DNA of 64,000 bases, taken from Natronorubrum thiooxidans (GTDB lineage: Archaea; Halobacteriota; Halobacteria; Halobacteriales; Natrialbaceae). Below the pieces are notes generated by a model. That model made no database searches and was not told the DNA's origin. It worked only from the letters and a program-made list of their open reading frames with translations. Location: positions 186,001 through 250,000 of the forward strand of contig NZ_FTNR01000005.1 of assembly GCF_900156475.1 (NCBI RefSeq), written 5' to 3'. The position numbers were made by a program, and so were the translations under genes. Each line of letters starts with the position of its first letter. Positions within the stretch are counted from its first letter, which is position 1. Positions 42,744 to 51,695 of this stretch are shown in pieces.

Positions 42744-43555
42744 TGACCGCCCAGACGTCCGACGGCCCGACTCGAGCGGCCGTCCGCGATCGACTGGACC
42801 GCGTGACCGATCCGGAACTCGACCGGTCGATCGTCGACCTCGAGTACATCGATTCGATCGAGATCGACGGCGGCCGCGTCAGCGTCACGTTCACGCTGCC
42901 GACGGCGTGGTGTTCGCCGGCGTTTGCCTGGATGATGGCGGTCGACGCCCGCGACGAGATCGAGTCACTGCCAGCGGTCGAGACGGCTCGGATCACGCTC
43001 ACAGAGCATATGCACGAGACGGAGATCAACCGCGGCGTCAACGAACGGCTGTCCTTTGCCGAGGCGTTTCCCGACGCTGACGGCGATGTCGAGGCCGTCC
43101 GTGGGGAACTCGACGAGAAGGCACGGGTCGCACGGCAGTACGACGCGGTCGAGACACTGCTCGAGGCCGGCCTCCACGCCGAGGCGATCGTCGACCTCCG
43201 ACTTCGAGACCTCGAGGTGGCCGATCCCGGGGCCAACACGGCTCGAGCGGACAGTACCGAGACAGCGACCGACGACACGATCGCCATCTACGCCCACGAC
43301 CGCTCGTTTGCCGTTTCAGTTCCCGCGGCACCGCTCGAGCGCTATCTCGAGAAAGCCCGCGAGACGACCCTCGTGACGGATCCCGACGAGCGACTGTTCC
43401 GAACACCCGAGGGAGAGCCGATCCCGCTCGAGTCGTTCGACCTCGTCCGCCGGCGCGGGCGACTCGCACAGGTCAACATGTCGAGTCAGGGTGGGATCTG
43501 TGACGGGCTTCGGGAGGCCAGAGAGGGGCGGCTCGAGGAGACTGCCGACGACTGA
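42743..43555 (+). CDS. MIP18/DUF59-family Fe-S assembly-type protein with extension
   Basis: A 270-residue protein. The N-terminal 110 residues are a MIP18 (DUF59, PaaD/SufT-like) domain: RVTDPELDRSIVDLEYIDSI, RVSVTFTLPTAWCSPAFAWM with the conserved Cys, and VETARITLTEHMHETEINRG. The rest is an extra domain (ADADGDVEAVRGELDEKARVA-type helix; IAIYAHDRSFAVSVPAAPLE; LAQVNMSSQGGICDGL). MIP18 proteins mature metal centres. The ATG overlaps the amidohydrolase stop (tgATGa), so the two are coupled, which hints that it matures that enzyme or a linked oxygenase. Confidence 0.85.
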   Translation: MTAQTSDGPTRAAVRDRLDRVTDPELDRSIVDLEYIDSIEIDGGRVSVTFTLPTAWCSPAFAWMMAVDARDEIESLPAVETARITLTEHMHETEINRGVNERLSFAEAFPDADGDVEAVRGELDEKARVARQYDAVETLLEAGLHAEAIVDLRLRDLEVADPGANTARADSTETATDDTIAIYAHDRSFAVSVPAAPLERYLEKARETTLVTDPDERLFRTPEGEPIPLESFDLVRRRGRLAQVNMSSQGGICDGLREAREGRLEETADD

Positions 43556-43589
43556 CGGGCAGTGGTGTGGGCGTCGACAGCGACGCCGA

Positions 43590-44117
43590 TTATTTGTCGA
43601 CCTCGAGCAAGGCGACCCGTTCGCGAACCAGCGCAACTAGCGACGCGTCGGTCGCCTCGCGTTCGGCGTCGGTGATCTCGAAGAACGAACACAGCGTTTC
43701 CTCGGCAGGTGACTCGAGTGTTGGCTCGGTGTCGACGACGGCCTCGAGTTCGACGAGTGTCTCGAGAGCAGCCGCCTCCGAACTCTCCTGACCCCCTTCG
43801 TTTCCAGTCGAACCGCCGTCGACCAGCATCACGGCCCGCTGTCTGCCCTCGCCGACGCCCATCTCGAGGGCGTCGTCGATCTGGCGACGGCCGGCGGCGT
43901 ACAGCAGGATTTCGACTGCCCGATCTCGGGCGATGTTCTCGCCGCGGTCGATGGCGCGGTCGGCCAGTTCGAGGGCATGCTCGAGGTGGGTTCGATCGGC
44001 GACGTAGCGCGCATCAAAGGCCTGGATCGTCACGTCGTGTCGGTCACTGACCTCGCCGAGTTGGCTCACGAACGAGTCGATGTCGTCGATCTCGAGTGTA
44101 CATTCGAGTAGCTGCAT
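43590..44117 (-). CDS. cgi121: KEOPS complex subunit Cgi121
   Basis: A 175-residue protein of the Cgi121/TPRKB family, part of the KEOPS complex that makes N6-threonylcarbamoyladenosine in tRNA. The opening LLECTLEIDDIDSFVSQLGE is typical, followed by IQAFDARYVADRTHLEHALE and AVEILLYAAGRRQIDDALEM with the invariant Gly-Glu (GVGEG). A Ser/Gly/Glu-rich linker (STGNEGGQESSEA) is encoded by an ORB-like string at 43791-43813. The start overlaps the hel308 stop by one base. The pair hel308-cgi121 recurs in archaea. Confidence 0.92.
   Translation of the reverse strand: MQLLECTLEIDDIDSFVSQLGEVSDRHDVTIQAFDARYVADRTHLEHALELADRAIDRGENIARDRAVEILLYAAGRRQIDDALEMGVGEGRQRAVMLVDGGSTGNEGGQESSEAAALETLVELEAVVDTEPTLESPAEETLCSFFEITDAEREATDASLVALVRERVALLEVDK
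43791..43813 (-). repeat. ORB-like element inside cgi121 linker
   Basis: The + strand reads acccccttcgtttccagtcg, followed by aac. The complement gives a G-string and GACTGGAAACGAAGGGGGT, close to the origin elements. It encodes GSTGNEGGQ in the disordered linker. Confidence 0.6.
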
Positions 44118-46468
44118 TAGAAGTCACCCAGGCTGGATTGGCTGTCGTCGTCGCGTTCGCTGGCCGCCGGCGTTTCGGAGCCGCGACTCGAGGCAGCCGT
44201 GTCCCCACCGCTGGCCGAGGTCACCGGCTCGACGCCGTCCATCGAGGGATCCTCGCGGCCGGCGTTCTCGAGGATGGTTTCGGCCGTCTTCGCCCCTTTG
44301 AGCGCGCTCAGGATGACGCCTTTGTCCGCGCTCCGGAGGTCGGCTGGCTCCTCGATACCGACCTCGTAGAGCCGGCGGGCGCGTTTGCGACCGACGCCCC
44401 CGACGGAGACGAGTTCGAGCAATTCCTCACCGACGCCGTGTTCGACGCGCGCGCGGGCCTCGCGGACGGCGACGGTCCACTCGCTGTCGATTTCGGCGGC
44501 CAGTGACTCGGCCGCCCCGAGCAGCCACTCGGCGGTGTCGACTTTTCCCCGGAGGTCGCCGGGGCCGATCTTGTACCGTTCAGTGAGTCGATCTTCGTCG
44601 TCCTCGCTGGCCCAGTCTGCAAGCAGTTTGCCCGTCTTGAGCGCGGCCAGCCAGTCCTCGAACCGGTCGTCTTCGTACTCGCTTGGCGCGTCGCCCAGAA
44701 GTTCGGCCTCGCGTTCGTAAAACAGTTCGCCGAACGTGTCGTCTTCGCCCGACCGGAGGTAGAGTTCGTACATGTCGGGCGTCCGCGAGACGAGTTGGTA
44801 CAGCCCCAGCGCGGTCGGGCGCTCGTCGGCGTCCTCGAGGCCGTGGACGATTTCGGCGGCGCTCATCGGATCGAGATACAGTCGGGAGACGGTGTGGCCG
44901 AGGCTGGTCGCCTCGAGTCGTTCGTCACCCTGTGACGACTGCTGTGTCGCGAGGTCGGCCGCGGAGGTGAATGCGCTGGCGGCGTCGTCTGTCGGCTCGG
45001 TCCCGCCCTCGCGTTCGATGAAGTCGTTGGACTCGAGGTACTGCAAGACCGTCTCAGTCACCGTCTCGAGGCGGCCCGCCTCGGTGGACTGGCTCGCATA
45101 GAGGGTGGCCTCGAGGAACTCGAGGAGTTCTTCGCGCGTTCGGGCGAAGCCGGAGGCGATAGTCGCGAGCACGTGGGTCCGCAGGGCTGGCTCGGCGGCG
45201 AGTTTCGAACGGACGGGCTCGGGGTCGGCCCAGATGTAGCGGTCGAACAGCTCCTGGCTGTCCTCGTGGCTTTTCGCGAGCAGGACGGCCTCGCCGTAGG
45301 GGTCGAGTCCTGGCCGGCCTGCCCGGCCCATCATCTGGTGGACCTCGAGGACGTCGAGCGGGGCCATTCCGCCGGCGCTGGGGTCGAAACGTCGCCAATC
45401 ACGGACGATAACGCGCCGGGCGGGCGTGTTGACGCCGGCAGCGAGCGTCGGCGTCGCCGAGATGACCTTCAGCAGTCGGTCGCGGAAGGCGTCCTCGACG
45501 ATCGTTCGCTGGGTGCTCGAGAGGCCGGCGTGGTGAAACGCTGAGCCCTGCTCGACGCAGTCGGCCAGATCCGCGCTGGTTTCGGTGTCGCTGTCCTCGC
45601 GGATCGCCTCGGCCAACCCGGCCAGTTCGGCGCGCTCGTCGTCGGAAATTTCACGAGTCGCGACCTGTCCCAACCGCCGTGCGGCAGCTTCGGCGTTGCG
45701 CCGGGAGTTGACGAAGACGAGCGAGGAGCCGCCTTCCTCGAGGATGTCGCGGACGAGCGCAGCCTCTTGTTTCTCCGAGCCCTCCACGGGGACTTCATGT
45801 GTCGAGCCATCGTCGAAGTTGAGGGCGTTGCCGTAGTGGACGCCCATCTGCAGGTCGATCGGTCGCCAGTCGGTGTCGACCAGCGCGGCGTCGAGCCAGT
45901 CGGCGATCTCGTCGGCGTTGCCGACCGTCGCCGAGAGCGCGACGACCTGCATTCCGGGGTTGAGTCGCCGGAGTTTAGCGAGGGTGACCTCGAGCGTCGG
46001 TCCACGATTGCGGTCGTCGATGAGGTGGACCTCGTCGCTGACGACGCAGGTGAGATCCGAGAGCCAGTCAGCGCCGTTTCGAACGAGCGAGTCGACCTTC
46101 TCGCTGGTCGCGACGATGATATCCTTCGTGGCGAGCCACTCGCTGGTCGACTCGTAGTTGCCTGTCGTGACGCCGACGGTGACGCCGAACTCCTCGTAGG
46201 CCTCGAACTCGGCCTTTTTTTCGCTGGCGAGCGCTCGCAGGGGGACGATGTAGAGTGCTTTTCCACCGCGTTCGATCGCCGACAGCATCGAGAGGGCAGC
46301 GATCATCGTCTTCCCGCTGGCGGTGGGGACGGCGGCGACGAGGCTGTCGCCGTCGGTTGCGCCGGCCTCGACCGCCGCGGCCTGTGGCGGGTAGAGCTCC
46401 TCGATGCCCTCGCGCTGGAAGTGGTCGATGGCACCGGGTGGGAGCCCCGACAGCTCCTCGAGATTCAT
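44117..46468 (-). CDS. hel308: Superfamily 2 DNA helicase Hel308
   Basis: A 783-residue 3'-5' helicase that acts at stalled forks. Starting at [20 protein letters not shown] (ATG at 46468). Motif Q region [11 protein letters not shown], motif [15 protein letters not shown], motif [13 protein letters not shown] (DExH form), motif [15 protein letters not shown], and motif [22 protein letters not shown]. The winged helix and ratchet domain follow. The C-terminal helix-hairpin-helix is [20 protein letters not shown], and the tail ends [11 protein letters not shown], a possible PCNA or RPA-binding QxxL peptide. It is translationally coupled to cgi121. A long N-terminal extension in the same frame is ignored as non-homologous. 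Confidence 0.95.
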   Translation of the reverse strand: MNLEELSGLPPGAIDHFQREGIEELYPPQAAAVEAGATDGDSLVAAVPTASGKTMIAALSMLSAIERGGKALYIVPLRALASEKKAEFEAYEEFGVTVGVTTGNYESTSEWLATKDIIVATSEKVDSLVRNGADWLSDLTCVVSDEVHLIDDRNRGPTLEVTLAKLRRLNPGMQVVALSATVGNADEIADWLDAALVDTDWRPIDLQMGVHYGNALNFDDGSTHEVPVEGSEKQEAALVRDILEEGGSSLVFVNSRRNAEAAARRLGQVATREISDDERAELAGLAEAIREDSDTETSADLADCVEQGSAFHHAGLSSTQRTIVEDAFRDRLLKVISATPTLAAGVNTPARRVIVRDWRRFDPSAGGMAPLDVLEVHQMMGRAGRPGLDPYGEAVLLAKSHEDSQELFDRYIWADPEPVRSKLAAEPALRTHVLATIASGFARTREELLEFLEATLYASQSTEAGRLETVTETVLQYLESNDFIEREGGTEPTDDAASAFTSAADLATQQSSQGDERLEATSLGHTVSRLYLDPMSAAEIVHGLEDADERPTALGLYQLVSRTPDMYELYLRSGEDDTFGELFYEREAELLGDAPSEYEDDRFEDWLAALKTGKLLADWASEDDEDRLTERYKIGPGDLRGKVDTAEWLLGAAESLAAEIDSEWTVAVREARARVEHGVGEELLELVSVGGVGRKRARRLYEVGIEEPADLRSADKGVILSALKGAKTAETILENAGREDPSMDGVEPVTSASGGDTAASSRGSETPAASERDDDSQSSLGDF

Positions 46469-46572
46469 TATCCGCACTTGGCGCGTGCTTCGGTTTAAAG
46501 TATCGTCTCGAGGAGCACTGACTCGAGTCGTTCGTCGATAGACCGATAGGGTACGGGACTGAACACGGCCGT

Positions 46573-47004
46573 ATGGCTCCTGATCACGTCCTCGTCCCCA
46601 CGCTCGGCCGGCCGCGAGAGGACGAGGCGCTCGCCTACGCGCTCGAGACGTTTCCCGACGCGGACGTAACGCTGCTGGCCGTCGTGACACCGCTCGATGC
46701 CCCGTTGAGCGAGGGCGGGGTGCTCGAGCGAGACGAGGACCGCCTCGAGCAGACCCACAGTCGCGCGAAATCGCTGCTCAAGTCGGTTGCCGACGACGCG
46801 GCGAGCGAGCGGGTTCGGATCGACGTTCTCGAAGGACGTCCCGGCACCGTCGTTCCGCAGTATGCAAGCGACGAAGCCGTCGACCACGTGGTTATGCACG
46901 GACACGGAACGACGACACCCGGATTCGTCCGGCGGTTTCTCGGCCGCAACGTCGCCACGACGGTCGTCGAGCGCACCGACGAGCCGGTGACGGTCCTCGA
47001 ATGA
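46573..47004 (+). CDS. Universal stress protein (UspA) domain protein
   Basis: A 143-residue UspA-type protein. It starts [20 protein letters not shown], has the usual alternation of strands and helices, and ends with [20 protein letters not shown]. That matches the ATP-binding GxxG-x9-G(S/T) motif, with the last Ser/Thr in [18 protein letters not shown]. Function in haloarchaea is unknown beyond stress links. It is divergent from hel308 and converges on the phosphate transporter, with a nine-base gap. Confidence 0.88.
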   Translation: MAPDHVLVPTLGRPREDEALAYALETFPDADVTLLAVVTPLDAPLSEGGVLERDEDRLEQTHSRAKSLLKSVADDAASERVRIDVLEGRPGTVVPQYASDEAVDHVVMHGHGTTTPGFVRRFLGRNVATTVVERTDEPVTVLE

Positions 47005-47013
47005 GGTGCCAAC

Positions 47014-48234
47014 TCAGCCGCCGATAACGGCCGCGAACAGCTGGTAGAGACCGTAGCCGACGACGATCGAACTGCCGAGTGTCAACAGCCAGAACGTGAC
47101 TGTTACGCCGATTTTGCGCCGCGAGACGCCCGCCGAGCCAGCCGCCAGCCCGCCACCGATGACTCCCGAGAGGATGATGTTGTTCAGCGAGATGGGGATC
47201 CCGAGTGCGATGGCTAGCTGGGCGATGATGAATCCGGGAACGAGCGCCGCGATCGACCGGCGAACGCCGAGTTGAGCGTACTCTCGAGAGGTCGCCTGCA
47301 ACAGCCGTGGTGCGCCCATCCACGCGCCGGCGAGGATGCCGGCCGCACCCAGCGCGAGCAGCGTGGTGCCCGGCAGCCCGAGTTCGATCCGGAAGAGGTT
47401 CTCGAGTGGGCCGGTCGCGAGTCCGACCTGTGAGCCGCCCGAGGAGAAGGCGACGATGCCGCCGAGGACGAGCAGGAACGACCGAATCCCGCCATCGACG
47501 TCGACAAGGACGCGTTTTCGAACCCAGTAGAAGGCAAGCGCACCGACCCCGATCGTCACGAGGACGGTGCCGAGATCCGCGCCCGCGGCGAGCGTTGGGC
47601 CACCGCCGACCTGCCGGGAGAGAAATCTCGAGAGCGTGCCCTGGTCGGCAGTCGGATCGGGGATGACGCCGAGCCGGATATTCGCGACGATTGCGCCGAC
47701 GATCCCCGCCAGTAGCGGCACACCGACCGATTCGGGGATGTCGTCACGCCGAAGGGTAACTGCGGTCGCGTACGCCAGTCCGCCGGACATGAAGGGGACG
47801 AGCAGCCAGAAGATGCCGAGTCGCTGGTAGGTCGCTATCGCCGGATCGCCGCCGAGTGAGAGGCCAACACCGACCATTGCGCCCGTCGTCGCGAACGCGG
47901 CGGGGATCGGATACCGGGTATAGATCCCGATCGCCATGAACGTCGCCGCCGTTAGCAGGCCCGCGGTGGCCGCCAGTGGCGTGATCGCCACGCCATCGAT
48001 CAGATCCGCACCGACGGTCTCGGAGATGCTCCCGCCCTGCATGAGCGCCCCCGCGGCCGCGAGCAGGCCAATGACGAACGCCGCCTGCATCGTCGAGATC
48101 GCGTTCGCGCCGATCGCAGGTGCAAACGGCGGCGAGTTACTGTTCGCTCCGAGCACCCACGCCATGAACAAGCAGGTGACGACAGCAGCCCCGACGAGTA
48201 CCACGAACGAGAGTGCAACCATTCCGTTCATCAT
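47014..48234 (-). CDS. pitA: Inorganic phosphate transporter, Pit family
   Basis: A 406-residue membrane protein with about ten spans. The two Pit signature loops are WVLGANSNSPPFAPAIGANA near the N-terminus and ISLNNIILSGVIGGGLAAGS near the C-terminus, forming the inverted repeats. Start: two neighbouring Met codons (48234, 48231); an earlier GTG at 48264 is also open. Haloarchaeal Pit genes often pair with a DUF47 regulator, but none is here. The mid-part has the RQVGGGPTLAAGADLGTVLV spacer. It most likely couples phosphate to Na+ or H+ uptake. Confidence 0.92.
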   Translation of the reverse strand: MMNGMVALSFVVLVGAAVVTCLFMAWVLGANSNSPPFAPAIGANAISTMQAAFVIGLLAAAGALMQGGSISETVGADLIDGVAITPLAATAGLLTAATFMAIGIYTRYPIPAAFATTGAMVGVGLSLGGDPAIATYQRLGIFWLLVPFMSGGLAYATAVTLRRDDIPESVGVPLLAGIVGAIVANIRLGVIPDPTADQGTLSRFLSRQVGGGPTLAAGADLGTVLVTIGVGALAFYWVRKRVLVDVDGGIRSFLLVLGGIVAFSSGGSQVGLATGPLENLFRIELGLPGTTLLALGAAGILAGAWMGAPRLLQATSREYAQLGVRRSIAALVPGFIIAQLAIALGIPISLNNIILSGVIGGGLAAGSAGVSRRKIGVTVTFWLLTLGSSIVVGYGLYQLFAAVIGG

Positions 48235-48311
48235 CGTTAGCTGACCGTCGTCAAAAACGTTCACTTTGGTCAGCCGAGCGTGGCGTGGTCTCGCCTCGAG
48301 TCCCGTCAGGG

Positions 48312-48318
48312 CTTTATC
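48312..48318 (+). promoter_or_regulatory. TATA element of the ferredoxin gene
   Basis: ctttatc lies about 26 bases before the ATG at 48341, leaderless spacing. Confidence 0.55.
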
Positions 48319-48340
48319 GACGACCGCCGAACCACCGCGT

Positions 48341-48586
48341 ATGAAGGTCGAATACGATGAAAATACCTGTATCGGGATGTTTCAGTGTGTCGCCGAGTGG
48401 GAAGCATTCGAGAAGGACAAATCAAAAGGCAAGGCCGTACTCGAGGATAGCGAGGAGGTCGACGACGGTGTCTTCGTCCGCGAGGTGCCCGAGGACGCGG
48501 AGTTCGACGCGAAGTTCGCCGCTCGGACGTGTCCCGTCGACGCGATCACGATCTACGACGACGACGGCGAGCAGCTGATTCCCTGA
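48341..48586 (+). CDS. Single-cluster ferredoxin
   Basis: An 81-residue ferredoxin. The first Cys group is TCIGMFQCVAEW, with only two Cys (C-x5-C). The last Cys is in RTCPVDAITIYDDDGEQ. The spacing fits a 3Fe-4S or unusual 4Fe-4S single-cluster ferredoxin. Between them it is acidic and Lys-rich (KDKSKGKAVLEDSEEVD). The start at 48341 (MKVEYDENTC) is set by the TATA element. It is divergent from pitA and followed by mdh on the other strand. The redox partner is unknown. Confidence 0.85.
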   Translation: MKVEYDENTCIGMFQCVAEWEAFEKDKSKGKAVLEDSEEVDDGVFVREVPEDAEFDAKFAARTCPVDAITIYDDDGEQLIP

Positions 48587-48691
48587 CACTGATTTTCGTC
48601 TCGGCGTGTGGACTTCTCGCTGTCTCGGCTCGAGGTCGAGCCCCGAGGCATTCTGCCTTGGCCGTCTGTAGACGAACTCCACACCGAATAT

Positions 48692-48698
48692 AAAAAAA
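48692..48698 (-). terminator. T-run terminator of mdh
   Basis: A run of seven A on the + strand gives a U7 tail on the mdh transcript 21-27 bases beyond its stop at 48719. A GC-rich gcgctgccg lies just before it. Confidence 0.55.
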
Positions 48699-48718
48699 GC
48701 GCTGCCGATGCGATCGAA

Positions 48719-49633
48719 TTACGCGATTTTATCGTACTGCTCGGACAGCTTCTCGGCGGCCTCGCCGAGCTGATTGCGCTCGAACTCCGTGAGGTCCCAC
48801 TCGACGACCTCCTCGACGCCGTTCGAGCCCAACCTGACGGGGACACCGAAGGCGGTGTCTTCGTGACCGTACTCGCCCTCGAGGACGACGCTGCCGGGGA
48901 GTACGTCGCCCGTGTCCCGCAGAATGGCCTCGACCATGTGGCCGACGCCGGTCGCCGGGCCCCACTCCGTTGCGCCTTTCTTTTCGATGACGTTCATCGC
49001 CGACGTCTGGAGTTCCTCGAGCAGGTCGTCTTTCTCCTCGTCGGAGAACTCGAGGTCTTGGCCGTCGACGCGGACCTTCGAGAAGACGGGAACCTGGGCG
49101 TCGCCGTGTTCGCCGAGGATGGTCGCCTCGACGTTCTGGACGGGTGCGTCGAAACGCTGGGAGATCACGTACCGGAAACGCGCGGAGTCGAGTCGACCGC
49201 CGAAACCGATTACCTGCTCGCGTGCGCGGTCACCGACCTCGTAGAGGTGGCGGTTGAGCAGGTCCACCGGGTTCGACGTCGTCACCGTCACGAAGTCGTC
49301 GTTGTACTCGGCCAACGAGGAGCCGATGTCCTCCATGATCGGCGCATTGTCGCCCGCCAGATCGATCCGGGTCTGGCCCGGCTGGCGCGGGATGCCGGCC
49401 GTAATGACGACGACGTCCGAGCCCTCGGTCGCCTCGTAGCCACCCTGTCGGACCGTCGTGTTCGAGTCGTAGGCCGCGCCGTGGTTGGCGTCCGCAGCCT
49501 GCCCGATCGTCGTGTCTTCCTGGTCCGGAATGTCGACGAAGACGAGTTCGTCCGCGATGTCCCGAAGCGCGATGTTGTAGCCCGCAGCGGCTCCGACCGT
49601 TCCAGCCGCGCCGACCACGCTAACTTTCGTCAT
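48719..49633 (-). CDS. mdh: Malate dehydrogenase, LDH-like
   Basis: A 304-residue NAD(P)-dependent dehydrogenase of the citric acid cycle. NAD site: [20 protein letters not shown]. Substrate loop: [20 protein letters not shown], with the Arg pair that distinguishes malate over lactate. The catalytic His is in [20 protein letters not shown], and [20 protein letters not shown] lies in the C-terminal half. Haloarchaeal MDH is the textbook example of a salt-adapted enzyme, and this one shares its acidic surface. The start (MTKVSVVG) is the ATG at 49633. Confidence 0.96.
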   Translation of the reverse strand: MTKVSVVGAAGTVGAAAGYNIALRDIADELVFVDIPDQEDTTIGQAADANHGAAYDSNTTVRQGGYEATEGSDVVVITAGIPRQPGQTRIDLAGDNAPIMEDIGSSLAEYNDDFVTVTTSNPVDLLNRHLYEVGDRAREQVIGFGGRLDSARFRYVISQRFDAPVQNVEATILGEHGDAQVPVFSKVRVDGQDLEFSDEEKDDLLEELQTSAMNVIEKKGATEWGPATGVGHMVEAILRDTGDVLPGSVVLEGEYGHEDTAFGVPVRLGSNGVEEVVEWDLTEFERNQLGEAAEKLSEQYDKIA

Positions 49634-49794
49634 ACTACATACATCTCCACTCTCCCACGCGTTAAATCCATCGAAAGAGACACCCACGCATACGCTGACG
49701 GAGGCGTCACCGACCGCATTCGGTCCGATTTCGACTCGAGTGCCGGCCCACCGAAACCGAACCGATCATGATCGCTGCTTGCGGACGTTCGCCC

Positions 49795-50256
49795 ATGCGT
49801 GTCAGCGTTATTGGCGGCGGCGAGATCACCGACGAGCAGGCAGCCCGCGCCGAGGCCGTCGGCCACGAACTCGCGGCTCGAGGCCATACGGTCGTCTGTG
49901 GCGGCCGCGGCGGGACGATGGAAGCCGTCTGTCGCGGAGCCAAAGCCGAAGGCGGCACGACGATCGGTATCCTGCCGAGCGAGCGCTGCGAGCAGGCGAA
50001 CGAGTACGTCGACATCCCCATCGCGACCGGGCTGGGCCACGCCCGGAACGCGCTCGTCCCGCTGAACGGCGACGCAGTCATCGCGCTCGCCGGCGGCGTC
50101 GGGACGCTCTCGGAACTGGGCTTTGCCGGCATCTACGACCGGCCTGTCGTCGGCCTCGAGACCCACGACGTCCCCGCGCTCGAGGACGTCCTCGAGACCG
50201 TTACAACGCCCGAAGCGGCCGTCGACGCCGCCGAGGCCGCCGCCGGCGAGCCATAA
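49795..50256 (+). CDS. LOG-like/TIGR00725 family nucleotide-binding protein
   Basis: A 153-residue Rossmann-type protein related to LOG/lysine-decarboxylase-like and DprA-like folds. It starts MRVSVIGGGEITDEQAARAE. The signature GHTVVCGGRGGTMEAVCRGA and ALAGGVGTLSELGFAGIYDR are the two loops that bind phosphate of a nucleotide. LOG proteins are phosphoribohydrolases of cytokinin-like nucleotides, but this subgroup is functionally open. An ATG at 49768 is also in frame; the second Met is preferred because the fold starts directly. Confidence 0.85.
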   Translation: MRVSVIGGGEITDEQAARAEAVGHELAARGHTVVCGGRGGTMEAVCRGAKAEGGTTIGILPSERCEQANEYVDIPIATGLGHARNALVPLNGDAVIALAGGVGTLSELGFAGIYDRPVVGLETHDVPALEDVLETVTTPEAAVDAAEAAAGEP

Positions 50257-50289
50257 CCTTTCTGACACTGCGCCCGAAACCGGTCTCGC

Positions 50290-50829
50290 ATGCACCGCAG
50301 AGCCCTCCTCCGCAGCGGAAGCGTCGTCGCCCTCGGCGTCACCGCCGGCTGTCTCGATACTGTCGACCGAATGACGTGGTCCAGCGGCGTCGGCTCCCTC
50401 CATCGCCCCGGTGAAATCAGACTCGGCGATCGCGATCCAGCCGACAGCGTCGGTGTCGGCGCGATCTACCGGGACGCGGACGCGACTGACGAGGTCTCCG
50501 CTACGGCCGACCTGCCGGCGGCCGAGGCGATCACAGACACTGACTGGGAGCGAAACGCCTTGCTGGTCGTCCAGCTCAGCCGGCCAGCCGACACGGCGGC
50601 GTCGATCGGCTTCGGTCCGGGTGGGCCGGAGCGATCAGGGCTGCGCGGGCTGTCGGTCGACGCCGAGGTTCGACCGTGGAACGGGGTTCCGGACTCGCTC
50701 GCCAACGCCGACAGGCTCGAGTACACCCTGGTTCAGAGGTTCGAACAGCCACGCGCGTTCGTTCCCCGTTCTGCGACGATAACCGTCTCCGGCCCGGCTG
50801 GACGGACACTCGGGCACATCGATGCCTGA
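50290..50829 (+). CDS. Tat-exported haloarchaeal lipoprotein
   Basis: A 179-residue secreted protein. MHRRALLRSGSVVALGVTAG and C make a Tat motif (RRALL) and a lipobox (TAGC, Cys at residue 21). The mature part is beta-rich: ADSVGVGAIYRDADATDEVS, WERNALLVVQLSRPADTAAS, TLVQRFEQPRAFVPRSATIT. It has no membrane helix after the signal. I do not recognise its family. It follows the LOG-like gene by 33 bases and precedes the SSSCA1-type gene, on the same strand. Confidence 0.75.
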   Translation: MHRRALLRSGSVVALGVTAGCLDTVDRMTWSSGVGSLHRPGEIRLGDRDPADSVGVGAIYRDADATDEVSATADLPAAEAITDTDWERNALLVVQLSRPADTAASIGFGPGGPERSGLRGLSVDAEVRPWNGVPDSLANADRLEYTLVQRFEQPRAFVPRSATITVSGPAGRTLGHIDA

Positions 50830-50941
50830 GTTCCCTCAACGCACCGTCGATTTGATTAGCCCGGGATCGCCTCCTGTCGTTTCTCGTTCGACCACTGTCG
50901 ACTTCGCAGCTTTTTCGACGTTCCACAGCGTCTAGATGGGT

Positions 50942-51667
50942 ATGAGCGACTTCGATAAGGAAGCCGAGCGCGAGAAACTTCGGGAGAAGTACGAACGCGA
51001 CAAACAGGAGCGTCAGGCGACCCAGCGGATGAGCGACCTGCTGCTCAAGGGCGCGACGATGACCAACTCTCACTGTGGCACCTGTGGCGATCCGCTGTTC
51101 CAACAGGACGGCACCACGTTCTGTCCGAGCTGTCACGGCAACCCCGACGCCGTCGAGGGAACGAATCTCGAGGCCCAGCCGGCCGAGGAGTCGAGCGACC
51201 GACCGGCGGCCACGGAACTGCCTGCCCACGGCGAAGACCGCGAGCCGGCAGCCGAATCCGGCTCCACAGACGACGAAGCAGCCGTTGGCGACCGCGATGC
51301 CGACGACCAGCCACAACAGCCCGCCGAGACGCCGGCGGACAAACGCCACACTCGAGCGACCGACTCGCCCTCGAGTGCCGACGCTTCGGATCGGGACGAG
51401 GACGCTTCGGCCACCGAGACCCAGCCACAGACGGACACTCCGGGTCGGAACACCGCAGCGCCAGCAACGGGTGACATGCGATCCGCACGCCGCCCGCCAG
51501 CCACCTCCCCGTCCGCCAGCGGCGACCTCGAGGCCGCCCACGCCTCGCTCGTGCAGGCCTTAGAGAAGTTCGCGGCCGAAGCGGCCGCCACCGATGACCC
51601 TCGATACGCCACGGAGTGTCTCGAAGCCGCCCGCGAGGCGAGCGAGACGCTCGAGACGCTGCGCTGA
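50942..51667 (+). CDS. SSSCA1/ZNRD2-type zinc protein (Sjogren autoantigen family)
   Basis: A 241-residue protein. The N-terminal 65 residues match the archaeal Sjogren's syndrome/scleroderma autoantigen 1 family: MSDLLLKGATMTNSHCGTCG, DPLFQQDGTTFCPSCHGN, a zinc ribbon with two Cys pairs, preceded by a charged helix (EREKLREKYERDKQERQATQ). The middle (about 75-185) is acidic, disordered and linker-like. The C-terminal 50 residues form a predicted helix (ASLVQALEKFAAEAAATDDP, then YATECLEAAREASETLETL). The start could be 50936 or 50942; the second gives MSDFDKEAE. Role unknown, perhaps a scaffold. Confidence 0.85.
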   Translation: MSDFDKEAEREKLREKYERDKQERQATQRMSDLLLKGATMTNSHCGTCGDPLFQQDGTTFCPSCHGNPDAVEGTNLEAQPAEESSDRPAATELPAHGEDREPAAESGSTDDEAAVGDRDADDQPQQPAETPADKRHTRATDSPSSADASDRDEDASATETQPQTDTPGRNTAAPATGDMRSARRPPATSPSASGDLEAAHASLVQALEKFAAEAAATDDPRYATECLEAAREASETLETLR

Positions 51668-51695
51668 ATTACATCGAATCCGGTCGTACGCTGAC

